A stretch of DNA of 64,000 nucleotides from Flavobacteriales bacterium (GCA_004214175.1 SGZH01000001.1:62001-126000); one strand, 5' to 3'. Shown: positions 19,669 through 30,129, counted from the stretch's first letter. Notes: generated from the sequence alone by a model not told the origin. Numbers and translations: made by a program.

Positions 19669-22200
19669 ATGGCTGAAGGTGAAAAATTGATCCCCATCAA
19701 TATTGAGGATGAAATGAAATCAGCTTACATTGATTATTCAATGTCAGTTATTGTATCGCGTGCTTTACCAGATGTAAGAGATGGGATGAAGCCTGTACAT
19801 AGGCGTGTTCTTTTTGGCATGCACGAATTAGGAATAAGAGCAACAGGAGCTCATAAAAAATCTGCAAGAATTGTTGGAGAAGTTTTAGGTAAATACCATC
19901 CCCATGGAGATACTTCTGTTTATGATGCCATGGTTCGAATGGCACAAGAATGGAGTTTGCGTTACATGTTGGTCGATGGACAAGGAAACTTTGGCTCAAT
20001 TGATGGTGATAGTCCAGCTGCGATGCGTTACACAGAAGCGCGAATGCAAAAGATTTCTGAGGATATGCTTGCTGATATTGATAAAGACACCGTTGACCAT
20101 CAATTAAATTTTGATGATACACTAAATGAACCCACTGTTTTACCTACTCGTATTCCTGGGTTACTAATAAACGGTGCTTCTGGTATTGCGGTCGGGATGG
20201 CTACTAATATGCCTCCCCATAATTTAACTGAAGTGATAGACGGCACAATGGCTTACATCGATGACAACGAAATTGATATTGATGGATTAATGCAGCATGT
20301 AAAAGCTCCAGATTTTCCAACAGGTGGAGTTATATATGGTTACGAAGGTGTTAAAGATGCTTTTCATACTGGAAGAGGAAAAATAGTCATGCGAGCAAAA
20401 GCTTCTTTTGAAGAAGTAAATGGTAGAGAATGTATTATTGTTTCTGAAATCCCTTATCAAGTTAATAAGGCAGACATGATCAAAAAGACTGCTGATTTAG
20501 TAAACGAAAAAAAGATTGATGGAATTTCAAACATTCGAGATGAATCCGATAGAAAGGGAATGCGTATTGTATATATACTCAAACGTGATGCTATTCCTAA
20601 CATTGTACTAAATATGTTATTTAAATACACTGCGCTACAATCTAGCTTTAGTGTGAACAATATATGTCTGGTTAATGGACGTCCACGTTTACTTAACTTA
20701 AAAGAGTTAATCCATTATTTTGTCGAACATCGTCATGAAGTAGTAGTTAGACGAACTAAATATCTCTTGAATAAAGCAGAGGAACGCGCTCATATTTTAG
20801 AAGGTTTAATTATTGCCTCTGATAATATCGATGAAGTTATAAAATTGATACGTTCATCCAAAAATGCTGATGAGGCAAGAGAGCGACTTATTAATACTTT
20901 TAAACTCACTGAAATTCAAGCGAAAGCAATTGTTGAAATGAGACTTCGACAACTAACGGGTCTTGAACAAGATAAATTACGCAGTGAATTCGACGAGTTA
21001 ATGAAAACCATCCAAGGTTATAAAGACATTTTAGCAAGTAAGGAATTAAGAATGTCTATTATTAAAGACGAACTTAATGAAATTAGAACTAAATATGGAG
21101 ATGAACGCCGTTCTATAATAGAGTATGCTGGTGGTGATGTGAGTATTACCGACCTAATACCAGATGAAAAAGTAGTAATTACTATTTCGCATGCTGGTTA
21201 TATAAAACGTACTTCCTTGTCTGAATACAAAAAACAGAATAGAGGAGGAGTAGGGGCAAAAGCTTCGTCTACTAGAAATGAAGACTTTTTAGAACATTTA
21301 TTTGTAGGAACCAACCATCAATACATGTTATTCTTTACCCAAACTGGAAAGTGTTTTTGGATGCGTGTATTCGAAATTCCTGAAGGAACAAGAACATCAA
21401 AGGGCAGGGCTATTCAAAACTTAATCAACATTGGTCAAGATGATAAAGTAAAAGCTTTTATTTGTACACAAGACCTAAAAGATGAAGAATACATTAATAG
21501 TCATTATGTTATTATGGCGACCAAAAATGGTCAGGTCAAGAAAACTTCTTTAGAACAATACTCTCGTCCTAGAACTAATGGAATTAATGCCATTACTATA
21601 AAAGATGGAGATGAATTATTAGAAGCTAAATTAACCACAGGAGATAGCCAAGTAATGTTAGCTGTTAAATCTGGTAAAGCGATTCGTTTTGAAGAAGAAA
21701 AAACAAGATCTATGGGTAGAAATGCCTCAGGTGTTAGAGGTATCCGTCTAAACAATGATACTGACGAAGTTATCGGTATGATTACTATCAATGAATCTGA
21801 GTCTGATGTGCTGGTAGTTTCAGAAAATGGATATGGAAAAAGATCTAGCTTAGAAGATTACAGAATTACCAATCGAGGAGGAAAAGGAGTAAAAACTATA
21901 AGCGTCACTGAAAAAACTGGTAGTTTAGTAGCCATTAAAAATGTAACCGATAGTGATGATTTAATGATTATAAATAAATCAGGAATCGCTATTCGTTTAG
22001 AAGTTGATAATTTACGAGTGATGGGTAGAGCTACCCAAGGGGTGCGTTTGATTAAAGTTAGAGATGGAGATGCTATAGCAGCAGTAGCAAAAGTTATGTC
22101 CGATGATGATGATATTGAAATCGACGAAGATGGTAATGTAATCGTTCCAGAAAATAACGCTAATGAAAATGATTCTGATATCACTAAAGAAGAAGAATAA
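19669..22200 (+). CDS. gyrA: DNA gyrase subunit A
   Basis: [33 protein letters not shown] catalytic Tyr, GyrA-box-like RGGVGAK. Confidence 0.97.
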   Translation: MAEGEKLIPINIEDEMKSAYIDYSMSVIVSRALPDVRDGMKPVHRRVLFGMHELGIRATGAHKKSARIVGEVLGKYHPHGDTSVYDAMVRMAQEWSLRYMLVDGQGNFGSIDGDSPAAMRYTEARMQKISEDMLADIDKDTVDHQLNFDDTLNEPTVLPTRIPGLLINGASGIAVGMATNMPPHNLTEVIDGTMAYIDDNEIDIDGLMQHVKAPDFPTGGVIYGYEGVKDAFHTGRGKIVMRAKASFEEVNGRECIIVSEIPYQVNKADMIKKTADLVNEKKIDGISNIRDESDRKGMRIVYILKRDAIPNIVLNMLFKYTALQSSFSVNNICLVNGRPRLLNLKELIHYFVEHRHEVVVRRTKYLLNKAEERAHILEGLIIASDNIDEVIKLIRSSKNADEARERLINTFKLTEIQAKAIVEMRLRQLTGLEQDKLRSEFDELMKTIQGYKDILASKELRMSIIKDELNEIRTKYGDERRSIIEYAGGDVSITDLIPDEKVVITISHAGYIKRTSLSEYKKQNRGGVGAKASSTRNEDFLEHLFVGTNHQYMLFFTQTGKCFWMRVFEIPEGTRTSKGRAIQNLINIGQDDKVKAFICTQDLKDEEYINSHYVIMATKNGQVKKTSLEQYSRPRTNGINAITIKDGDELLEAKLTTGDSQVMLAVKSGKAIRFEEEKTRSMGRNASGVRGIRLNNDTDEVIGMITINESESDVLVVSENGYGKRSSLEDYRITNRGGKGVKTISVTEKTGSLVAIKNVTDSDDLMIINKSGIAIRLEVDNLRVMGRATQGVRLIKVRDGDAIAAVAKVMSDDDDIEIDEDGNVIVPENNANENDSDITKEEE

Positions 22201-22214
22201 AAAATAAAAAAACA

Positions 22215-23468
22215 ATGAAAAAACAATTAATAGTAATAGCATTATTACTAGTTTCTGCGACTACATTTGCTCAGAAAAAAGAAATCAAAACTGCTCAAAA
22301 ATCAATTAAGTCAGGAAATTTTACTGAGGCAATCACCACATTAGCTTCTATCGAGGGATTGGTTGATAAAGCCGATTCTAGCATTAAAGAACAGTATAGT
22401 TTAATACTTGCACAAGCCTATTTAGGTGCAGCTAATAACGATTTTGAAAAATTAAACTTAGCTGCTAATTTGTTCGAAAAAGTATTGCTTAACAAAAGCA
22501 GTAAATATGTAGGTGATGCATCAAAAGGACTTGAAGAAGTAGGAGTAGCACTCATTAATAGTGCCCAATTAGATCAAAAGAACCAGAATTATATCGAAGG
22601 TTCCAAAAAAATCTATCGAGGTTATACCTTAAGAAAAAATGATACCATATTTTTATATTATGCTGCCTCTTTAGCTACCGATGGTAAAGATTATGATTTA
22701 GCTATAAATCGTTATGAGGAACTTATGGATATTGGTTATACCGGAATTTCAGAAGAGTTTTATGCCACTAAAAAAGGTACGAAGGAAGAAACAAAGTTTT
22801 CTTCAAAAACAGAACGAGATTTGTTAGTTAAAAAAGGTGATTATGTAATACCAAGAAGTAAATTCACAAAATCTAAAAAAGGGACTATTTTAAAAAATAT
22901 GACTTTTATTTATTTAAATAAAGGAGAGAAAGAAAAAGCTACAGAGTTAATGAAGAAAGCCAGAGCAGCTTCTCCTAACGATAAAAGCTTAATGTATGCA
23001 GAAGCTGAGTTGTATTATACCAGCGGTGATATGACAAATTATAAGAAAATAATTAGTGAACTAATTAAAAGTGATCCCAATAATCCTGATTTATATTATA
23101 ACTTAGGTGTTGCAAGTTCAAGAAATGGTGAAAAAGTGGAAGCTATGGAATATTATTCTATGGCTATTGAACTCAATCCGGACTATGCTGAAGCTTTAAT
23201 TAATAAGGCTCAATTAATACTTGATGGTGAAAGAACAATTATTGATGAAATGAATAGTCTTGGGACTTCAAATGCTGATTATGATCGTTATGATGTTCTT
23301 AAAGAGGAAAAGAATAAATTGTACCTTGAGGCACTACCATACCTAGAATCTGCATCAAGACTGCGTCCTGAGTCTATGGATATTGTCAAAACTTTAAAAG
23401 GAATCTATGGCCTTTTAGGTATGGATACAAAAGAAAAAGAAATGAGAATTATATTAGATCAAAACTAG
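22215..23468 (+). CDS. TPR-repeat periplasmic protein
   Basis: Signal peptide (MKKQLIVIALLLVSATTFAQ) and TPR-like repeats (YYNLGVASSRNGEKVEAMEYYSMAIELNPDYAEALIN). Confidence 0.85.
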   Translation: MKKQLIVIALLLVSATTFAQKKEIKTAQKSIKSGNFTEAITTLASIEGLVDKADSSIKEQYSLILAQAYLGAANNDFEKLNLAANLFEKVLLNKSSKYVGDASKGLEEVGVALINSAQLDQKNQNYIEGSKKIYRGYTLRKNDTIFLYYAASLATDGKDYDLAINRYEELMDIGYTGISEEFYATKKGTKEETKFSSKTERDLLVKKGDYVIPRSKFTKSKKGTILKNMTFIYLNKGEKEKATELMKKARAASPNDKSLMYAEAELYYTSGDMTNYKKIISELIKSDPNNPDLYYNLGVASSRNGEKVEAMEYYSMAIELNPDYAEALINKAQLILDGERTIIDEMNSLGTSNADYDRYDVLKEEKNKLYLEALPYLESASRLRPESMDIVKTLKGIYGLLGMDTKEKEMRIILDQN

Positions 23469-23495
23469 GTTTAATATTTATTTTTTAGTTATTAG

Positions 23496-23520
23496 AAGCT
23501 TCTATAATAGAAGCTTTTTT
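23496..23520. terminator. Rho-independent bidirectional terminator
   Basis: AAGCTTCTA-TAA-TAGAAGCTT hairpin followed by T-run, between convergent genes. Confidence 0.85.
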
Positions 23521-24269
23521 TATATCATCCGTTTGATCACTCTAAGTTTATGGGTATGCTTCTGTTTTTCAATATTAAAAATACCTGAATGATCTAATTG
23601 ATCAATTCTAACTTTACCATGAGCATGAATAATTCGATTGTTTTCCAATATAATACCTACATGAGTTATTATACCTTCATCATTATCAAAAAATGCTAAA
23701 TCACCAGCTTCACTTTCTTCTATAAAACTTAATACTTCCCCTTGATTTACCTGCTGAATTGCATCCCGAAATAATTGGTATCCACAAAGTTTATAAACCA
23801 TTTGAGTAAAACCACTGCAATCTATTCCAAAAGGTGTTTTTCCTCCCCACAAATAGGGACTATTTAAATACATTTGTGCAAATTCTGTAAGGTTTGATTT
23901 GTTTAATTTTTTAGAGGTAGTAGCTCCTTCAAATGAGTGATTTAAAAATTTTGAAATTGCTGTGTTACTCCCAATACTAATTGGCAATAGCGTATTAGTA
24001 GCTGTTGTTATTATATCTAATAAATGGGTAGAAAGTTTTGGAGTTTTTTGACTCAATTCTTCAAATTCAGAAAGCGAGATTTTTTTACACTGTTTATTGT
24101 CGATCCAACCTTCATATTGATCATCAACTAGACGAACTTTACACCATTTTTCGGTAACTTCAAGAATCTCAAATAGATCACCATAGAGTACTTGTGAAAT
24201 CATTTCACTACAATCAGAGTCTTCTAATCGTAATGGAATAATATTTAAGTTACAGAGTCCGTAATCCAT
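23520..24269 (-). CDS. NlpC/P60 (C40) peptidase with SH3 domain
   Basis: PFGIDCSGFTQMVYK catalytic Cys, HVGIIL; N-terminal SH3b-like region. Confidence 0.9.
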   Translation of the reverse strand: MDYGLCNLNIIPLRLEDSDCSEMISQVLYGDLFEILEVTEKWCKVRLVDDQYEGWIDNKQCKKISLSEFEELSQKTPKLSTHLLDIITTATNTLLPISIGSNTAISKFLNHSFEGATTSKKLNKSNLTEFAQMYLNSPYLWGGKTPFGIDCSGFTQMVYKLCGYQLFRDAIQQVNQGEVLSFIEESEAGDLAFFDNDEGIITHVGIILENNRIIHAHGKVRIDQLDHSGIFNIEKQKHTHKLRVIKRMI

Positions 24270-24286
24270 TAATTATGGGTGTGAAA

Positions 24287-25465
24287 TTAATTTCTTTCTA
24301 AAATCATCGCTGAAGCTCCACCGCCACCATTACAAATTGCAGCTGCACCAAGTTTTGAGTTATTTTGTTTTAAAACATTAATTAAAGTTATTAATATTCT
24401 AACACCACTACAGCCTAAAGGGTGACCTAAAGAAACCGCACCACCATTAACATTTACAATTGAATTATCCACACCTAAAAGTTTCATATTTGCAAGGCCT
24501 ACTACAGAAAATGCTTCATTCAATTCAAAATAATTGATATCATCGATTTTCAAATTTGCTTTTTCTAAAGCGATGGGTAAAGCTTTTGCTGGTGAAGTCG
24601 TAAACCATTTTGGGTTTTGGGCTGCATCTGCATAACTTTTTATAGTAGCTAAGGGAGTTAAGCCCATTTCTATGGCTTTTTCCTCATTCATCAAAATCAT
24701 AGCACCTGCACCATCATTAATGGTAGATGCGTTTGCTGCGGTTACTGTACCTCCTTTAGTGAAAACAGCACGTAAGTTTGGAATTTTTTCCATACGAACA
24801 TTTTTGTATTCTTCATCTTCATTAAATACTAAAGGTGCTCCTTTTCGTTGGGGTATTTCAACGGGTATCACTTCATCATTAAATTTTCCATCATTCCAGG
24901 CTTTCATTGATCTTGTGTAGGATTCTATAGCAAAGTTGTCTTGTTCCTCACGTGTTATTTGATGTTCTGAGGCACATAAATCTGCAAAAACTCCCATTGC
25001 TTCCTGATCAAAAGAGTCAACCAATCCGTCTTTTTGCATGCCATCTTGCATTTCCTTTGATCCAAATTTGTGTCCGTTTCTTAAATGCAGGTAATGTGGA
25101 ATATTACTCATACTCTCCATACCTCCAGCAATTACGATTTGAGCATCTCCCAATGCAATTGCCTGAGCAGCATTCATAACAGCTTTCATTCCAGAAGCAC
25201 AAACTTTGTTTACAGTAGTACAAGGAACTGAATCAGAAATACCAGCACCAATAGCGGCTTGTCTTGCAGGAGCCTGTCCAACTCCAGCTTGAACAACATT
25301 TCCCATATATACTTCATCAACTAGGGAAGGATTTAAATTTATTTTTTCCATAGCGCCTTTAATGGCTATAGCACCTAATTTGGAAGCTGATAAAGATGAT
25401 AAGCTTCCCATAAAACTCCCTATGGGAGTTCTTATTGCACTCACTACAACAACTTTTTTATTCAT
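24287..25465 (-). CDS. Acetyl-CoA C-acyltransferase (thiolase)
   Basis: VNKVCASGMKAV, NVNGGAVSLGHPLGCSG, AAICNGGGGASAMI. Confidence 0.95.
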   Translation of the reverse strand: MNKKVVVVSAIRTPIGSFMGSLSSLSASKLGAIAIKGAMEKINLNPSLVDEVYMGNVVQAGVGQAPARQAAIGAGISDSVPCTTVNKVCASGMKAVMNAAQAIALGDAQIVIAGGMESMSNIPHYLHLRNGHKFGSKEMQDGMQKDGLVDSFDQEAMGVFADLCASEHQITREEQDNFAIESYTRSMKAWNDGKFNDEVIPVEIPQRKGAPLVFNEDEEYKNVRMEKIPNLRAVFTKGGTVTAANASTINDGAGAMILMNEEKAIEMGLTPLATIKSYADAAQNPKWFTTSPAKALPIALEKANLKIDDINYFELNEAFSVVGLANMKLLGVDNSIVNVNGGAVSLGHPLGCSGVRILITLINVLKQNNSKLGAAAICNGGGGASAMILERN

Positions 25466-25501
25466 TTAAATAAGGGTTTTTAGACTTGATTTTATTGATT
25501 A

Positions 25502-25509
25502 CAAATTTA
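25502..25509 (-). promoter_or_regulatory. Putative -7 box (TAAATTTG) for thiolase
   Basis: TAnnTTTG about 36 nt upstream of the thiolase start. Confidence 0.4.
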
Positions 25510-25599
25510 AGCATTTAATATTAAAAAATCTTTCTCGATAATTTTCTTATTGTAAATAAACAAACGATATTTATACCAATTATCAGGAAATTGATATTG

Positions 25600-27636
25600 A
25601 TGAAAAAATATTTTACTTCTTTTACAAAAAATCAGTCTCTTATATACAAAATATTATTATTTGTACTCTCGACTGGTTTAATCATGTATTTACTGCCAAA
25701 GGGAGGGCAATTTAAATATAATTTTCAGAAAGGTAAACCATGGCAATATGAGAATCTGTATGCGCCATTTTCTTTTACCATCAAAAAAAGTGATGCCTCC
25801 ATTGAAGAAGAGAAGAAAATGATTATTGAGGATAATACACCTTATTTTGAAGTTGACATATCTAAAAAAGCTTCTTCTAAATCGTTGTTTTTATCCTATT
25901 TGAAAAAAAATGATTCAATAATTGGTTCAGTAAATACCAATAATACTTTAATTGGCACTTCAATTATAGATGAATTATATACTTACGGGATAACAAACGA
26001 AAAATATTCCTTTCCACCTGAAAAAATAATTTATTTAAAAAAGGGAAACGAACTACAGGAAATAGGATACAATCAATTAATTTATTTTGGTGATTTAAAA
26101 AATGTAATTAGCACAATGATTAACGGATTTAGCGAGAAAGCATCTCCTTTTTTATTAGATCTACTTTTAAACTCATTAATTTCTAATGTGAGTTTAGATA
26201 GTAAATTAACAGAATCTATCGTTTTATCTAGAATTGAAAAAATTAATCCAAATCGAGGGGTAATAGATAAGGGAAGTAGAATTATAGCAAAAGGAGAGGT
26301 TGTTGAAGGATCTAAGTTTCAAATATTAAATTCTTACAAAGCAGTTTTTCAATCACAAGTATGGAGTAAATCTAATTACAACTGGTTATTATTAGGATAT
26401 TCGCTGTTAATTTCACTTGTCTTCTTGATGTTATTTTTGTTTATGAAAAACTACAGGAAAGAAATTTTCAAGGATAATAATAAAATGACATTTATTTTAT
26501 TTAATGTTGTCTTAATGATATTCGTTACTTCTTTGGTAGTTACATACGATGCAAAATTAGTTTATATAACCCCCTTATGTATTTTACCATTAGTTCTTAA
26601 AGCTTTTTTTGATGCGAGATTGGGTTTGTTTGTCCACGTGCTTACCATTTTGTTGCTTGGATTTACTGTTCCTAGCAGTTTTGAGTTTTTATTTTTACAA
26701 ACAATAGCAGGAATGGTTACTATCTTGACAGTATCAGAATTATACAAAAGAGCAAATTTATTTATATCAGTAGGTCAAATAACCTTTGTGTATATACTTG
26801 GTTATTTTGCCTTTTTTGTTATTCAAGAAGGAAATGTAGAATTAATTCAATGGGATTATTTTATGTATTTTATCCTCTGTGGACTATTAACCTTATTTTC
26901 TTTCCCTTTAATATATATCTATGAGAAGATGTTTGGTTTGGTATCCGACGTTTCCTTACTAGAATTGAGTGATACTAACTCAAAATTACTAAAAGAACTA
27001 TCTAATAAAGCACCAGGGACTTTTCATCATTCCTTAAATGTTGCTAATCTAGCCGAAGCAGCAGCCAATGAAATCGATGCTAACGCAATGTTAACTCGAG
27101 TAGGAGCTCTATACCATGATATTGGTAAAATGGTACAACCTACTTATTTTACTGAAAATCAAATTTCTTCGGTTAACTCTCATGATGATTTGGATCCCAA
27201 GGAAAGTGCTGAAATTATTATTGACCATGTAATTAATGGTATTGAAATTGCTAAAAAAAATAACATACCGGATCGAATCATTGATTTCATTAGAACACAC
27301 CATGGAACAAGTTTAGTATATTATTTTTATAATAAAGAATCAGAAAAAATAGGAGAGGTTAACAAAACAGATTTTTCATATCCAGGCCCGACTCCTTTTT
27401 CAAAAGAAACAGCCATTCTAATGATGGCAGATAGTGTAGAAGCAGCTAGTAAAAGTTTGAAAGAACCTACATCGTCTAAATTAGATTCTTTTGTAGAAAA
27501 TATTATTGATAATCAGTTAAATCAAGGTCAGTTTTTGAATGCCAATATTACATTGAAAGAAATTCAAAAAATAAAAAAGGTATTAAAAAAGAAACTTAAT
27601 AATATGTATCATTTAAGAGTAGAGTATCCTCAGTAG
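25600..27636 (+). CDS. 7TMR-HD family phosphohydrolase (PgpH-like, putative c-di-AMP phosphodiesterase)
   Basis: N-terminal extracellular domain, TM bundle, HD motifs (TFHHSLNVANLAEAAA, YHDIGKM, RTHHGTSLVYYFY). Confidence 0.88.
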   Translation: MKKYFTSFTKNQSLIYKILLFVLSTGLIMYLLPKGGQFKYNFQKGKPWQYENLYAPFSFTIKKSDASIEEEKKMIIEDNTPYFEVDISKKASSKSLFLSYLKKNDSIIGSVNTNNTLIGTSIIDELYTYGITNEKYSFPPEKIIYLKKGNELQEIGYNQLIYFGDLKNVISTMINGFSEKASPFLLDLLLNSLISNVSLDSKLTESIVLSRIEKINPNRGVIDKGSRIIAKGEVVEGSKFQILNSYKAVFQSQVWSKSNYNWLLLGYSLLISLVFLMLFLFMKNYRKEIFKDNNKMTFILFNVVLMIFVTSLVVTYDAKLVYITPLCILPLVLKAFFDARLGLFVHVLTILLLGFTVPSSFEFLFLQTIAGMVTILTVSELYKRANLFISVGQITFVYILGYFAFFVIQEGNVELIQWDYFMYFILCGLLTLFSFPLIYIYEKMFGLVSDVSLLELSDTNSKLLKELSNKAPGTFHHSLNVANLAEAAANEIDANAMLTRVGALYHDIGKMVQPTYFTENQISSVNSHDDLDPKESAEIIIDHVINGIEIAKKNNIPDRIIDFIRTHHGTSLVYYFYNKESEKIGEVNKTDFSYPGPTPFSKETAILMMADSVEAASKSLKEPTSSKLDSFVENIIDNQLNQGQFLNANITLKEIQKIKKVLKKKLNNMYHLRVEYPQ

Positions 27637-27655
27637 AGAGAAAAAATTAGATGAC

Positions 27656-27967
27656 TTGAAAAAGTTTACAAAAATAGAAATAGAAAAAACAATTAAAAAA
27701 TTAAGCAATTGGACTTATCACGACAAGGCAATTCATGCTACCTTTAAATTTAACAATTTTAAGGATACATTTTTTGTGATGGAACAAATAGCTTTAATTG
27801 CAGAAAAAATAAATCACCATCCCAATTGGTCTAATGTTTATAATGTATTAAATATTAGTCTTACAACCCATGATGCTGGAGGATTAACCAATAAAGATTT
27901 TGAATTGGCAACAATGATTAATGGAGTAGTCGAAGAGATCTTAATGAAAAATGATACAACTATTTAG
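27656..27967 (+). CDS. 4a-hydroxytetrahydrobiopterin dehydratase (pterin-4-alpha-carbinolamine dehydratase)
   Basis: KINHHPNWSNVYNVLNISLTTHDAGGLTNKDFELA motif; TTG start. Confidence 0.9.
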   Translation: MKKFTKIEIEKTIKKLSNWTYHDKAIHATFKFNNFKDTFFVMEQIALIAEKINHHPNWSNVYNVLNISLTTHDAGGLTNKDFELATMINGVVEEILMKNDTTI

Positions 27968-27996
27968 TAGCGATCTCTTAAAAGTTATTAAATTAA

Positions 27997-28077
27997 TTAA
28001 TGTTCCTTTACTACAATTGCAATCACCATTAAGACAATAAAACCGATAGTCCAAACTATAATACCACCTACTCCCAT
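27997..28077 (-). CDS. Putative 26-aa small membrane protein (MGVGGIIVWTIGFIVLMVIAIVVKEH)
   Basis: ATG..TAA ORF, single predicted TM helix, preceded by a TACCTTTG promoter element; below the ORF-track cutoff. Confidence 0.55.
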   Translation of the reverse strand: MGVGGIIVWTIGFIVLMVIAIVVKEH

Positions 28078-28100
28078 AACTTATTTTTTTTAAATTTTAT

Positions 28101-28108
28101 CAAAGGTA
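28101..28108 (-). promoter_or_regulatory. Putative -7 box (TACCTTTG) for the 26-aa sORF
   Basis: TAnnTTTG 23 nt upstream of the sORF ATG. Confidence 0.5.
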
Positions 28109-28130
28109 CTATAATTCATGTTAAAGATTA

Positions 28131-28149
28131 TGATATAATTATTATATCA
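28131..28149. repeat. Inverted repeat TGATATAA-TTA-TTATATCA
   Basis: Perfect 8-bp arms, upstream of the sORF -7 box. Confidence 0.5.
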
Positions 28150-28165
28150 AATTATAATATTTATG

Positions 28166-28198
28166 ATAAAAAAAAACACTCTAATTAAAGAGTGTTAA
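28166..28198 (-). terminator. Rho-independent terminator for the 28296-28616 gene
   Basis: Minus strand AACACTCT-N6-AGAGTGTT followed by T-run. Confidence 0.85.
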
Positions 28199-28295
28199 TT
28201 CCAACTTTCAAAACAAACAATTATAATAGTATCTAATAATTAATCTATAAATGACAAGCCCTAGTTTATCTAAAATTATTAACTCCTTGAGTTAA

Positions 28296-28616
28296 TTAAT
28301 ATATTTCAGAAACTGCTTTTTTATTTATAATTTCTTGCATTTCTTCATCACATAATGCAATATGGTAATCGCATTCAATAACCTGTTTTTCGCGAATTAA
28401 ATTAGTAAGTTCGCTACTAGCATTATCTAAATGAATTAATTCCTTTTTTAATTTTTTATAAGATTCAATAGATTCGTTTAAGTGATTTAATAGTTTAGAT
28501 GTGCTCCAATCTTTACGTTCCCTAAGTCTTAAATCTTCATCCATAAATTGTTTTACAGAAGCTATAATTTCATTTTGGGACATTAATTTGTTAAACTCTA
28601 TTGCTGATCTTTTCAT
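28296..28616 (-). CDS. Hypothetical protein, helical/coiled-coil
   Basis: Intact ORF with own promoter and terminator; start at MKRSAIEF because the ORF-track start overlaps a -7 box. Confidence 0.7.
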   Translation of the reverse strand: MKRSAIEFNKLMSQNEIIASVKQFMDEDLRLRERKDWSTSKLLNHLNESIESYKKLKKELIHLDNASSELTNLIREKQVIECDYHIALCDEEMQEIINKKAVSEIY

Positions 28617-28637
28617 TTCTATAAATCTATTAAAGCA

Positions 28638-28645
28638 CAAAAGTA
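28638..28645 (-). promoter_or_regulatory. Putative -7 box (TACTTTTG)
   Basis: TAnnTTTG 21 nt upstream of the ATG at 28616. Confidence 0.5.
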
Positions 28646-28924
28646 TATAAGTTTACTTAATAAAACAAGAAAAAACAAAATTAAATATAGCTGTAAAGCT
28701 GTTAACTAGTGTTTAAATGTAGTTTTTTATCGATAAATGTATTTTAAAACTATATCATTATTCAATAATTATGACGTTTATGTGAATATTTTTAAGACTT
28801 AGAAACTCTTTTATTGTGCTAATTGTACATCCATTTTATAAGTATCAACTATGTATCAATAGTTTATTTTTTTTTATTTATTATTGTAAAATAAATATTA
28901 ATTAAAAATTTAAATACTTAAATT

Positions 28925-29617
28925 ATGAATAAATTATTTAAAATATTGATAGCACTACTAGTTGTATTTTTAGCAACAGAAAAATTAAGTGCACAAAAGT
29001 TAAAAGTTTTCAATAGCTCAATAACTAAGAAAATTGGTCCTAAAAAAGTTGCGGTACCCTATACCGATGTTACCTCTTATATGGGCTATGCATCTCCTGG
29101 AACAGAAGATGAAATAAAAGACGGAAAAAAATTCTATTACATTTATCTTTGGATTCCTGTAGTAGTTCCAGAAATTGGGGTTAGAATGATCTCGCCAGCT
29201 GCTTCAATTAAAGCTAAAAATATCGTGCAATCCTCAGAATATACTGAGAATAGTGATTCTAAGGATTATTTTGATACTTACATAACTTTAGAAAGGTCCA
29301 ATATATTTACTAAACAAGAAATAAGTGAGGAAGGAGTCGCAAATGCTTCTTGGAATACATTAGCCCGAAACGATGATAGTAGTGAAATGCCAAAAAATCC
29401 AGGAGGAAGAAGTTATAATTCTTTATTGCGATATGAGAGTAATTTAAATGATCCACTGGGATCTCTTACAGTAGGGTTATATCGAATTGGTTTTACAACT
29501 TATAAAACAGGAGAGGTTAGTGGTACGTTTTTAGCACAGGTTGCATCTTCTGTAAAATTACCAGGTGTTGGAGTAGCAAAAACTATTAGTACCTTATTGG
29601 AGCAAATAAATGATTAG
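28925..29617 (+). CDS. LipL32-like secreted/surface protein
   Basis: Signal peptide; VPYTDVTSYMGYASPG, YYIYLWIPVVVPEIGVRMISP, YFDTYITLERSNIF, GLYRIGFTTYKTGEVSGTFLAQV match the Leptospira LipL32 fold signature as remembered. Confidence 0.8.
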   Translation: MNKLFKILIALLVVFLATEKLSAQKLKVFNSSITKKIGPKKVAVPYTDVTSYMGYASPGTEDEIKDGKKFYYIYLWIPVVVPEIGVRMISPAASIKAKNIVQSSEYTENSDSKDYFDTYITLERSNIFTKQEISEEGVANASWNTLARNDDSSEMPKNPGGRSYNSLLRYESNLNDPLGSLTVGLYRIGFTTYKTGEVSGTFLAQVASSVKLPGVGVAKTISTLLEQIND

Positions 29618-29856
29618 CTAGTCGTTATTGAAAAAATTAACCATATATACCAATATTTGAATGGGTGGTTTCTCTTTTATCAAAAGTCGTCTAGGAAGAT
29701 TATAAAATGCTTATAATATGGTTTTCTTGTGTTTGCTTCATTTAGCGTCATAGAGATTTTCTTGTTTACAAGTCAAATTTAAACTACTTTATATTGTTAT
29801 ACAACTTATATTTTATTTAGATTGAATAGACTTTAAAGGATATGGGATTTTAACGT

Positions 29857-29885
29857 AAAAACCCCTCGTAGCGATACGAAGGGTT
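29857..29885 (-). terminator. Terminator downstream of tRNA-Arg
   Basis: Minus strand AACCCTTCGTA-TCGC-TACGAGGGGTTTTTA hairpin plus T-run. Confidence 0.85.
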
Positions 29886-29889
29886 GATG

Positions 29890-29963
29890 TGAGCCCGATA
29901 GGATTCGAACCTATGACCGCCTCCTTAGAAGGGAGGTGCTCTATCCAGCTGAGCTACGAGCCC
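29890..29963 (-). tRNA. tRNA-Arg (anticodon TCT)
   Basis: Cloverleaf: GGGCTCG..CTTCTAA loop..GGTTCGAATCC..CGGGCTC. Confidence 0.95.
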
Positions 29964-30129
29964 ATTTTAACTTACAAAATGGTTTCTTTTGCGGCTGCGA
30001 ATATACAAATTATATTAAAAAAGGTTCGATTTTTAAATTAAATATTTACCTTAATACTAAGCAAAATAACTTCAAAAAACTAACTAAATTTAACATTCTA
30101 ATTGGACTTTTTAATTCTTTCAGTCAAAT

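Noticed and set aside
19748-20122. Antisense ORF in gyrA (124 aa), and others at 20457-20660, 21531-21791, 21858-22226, 22012-22242
   Set aside because: They lie opposite a clearly conserved gyrA and have no family features; shadow ORFs.
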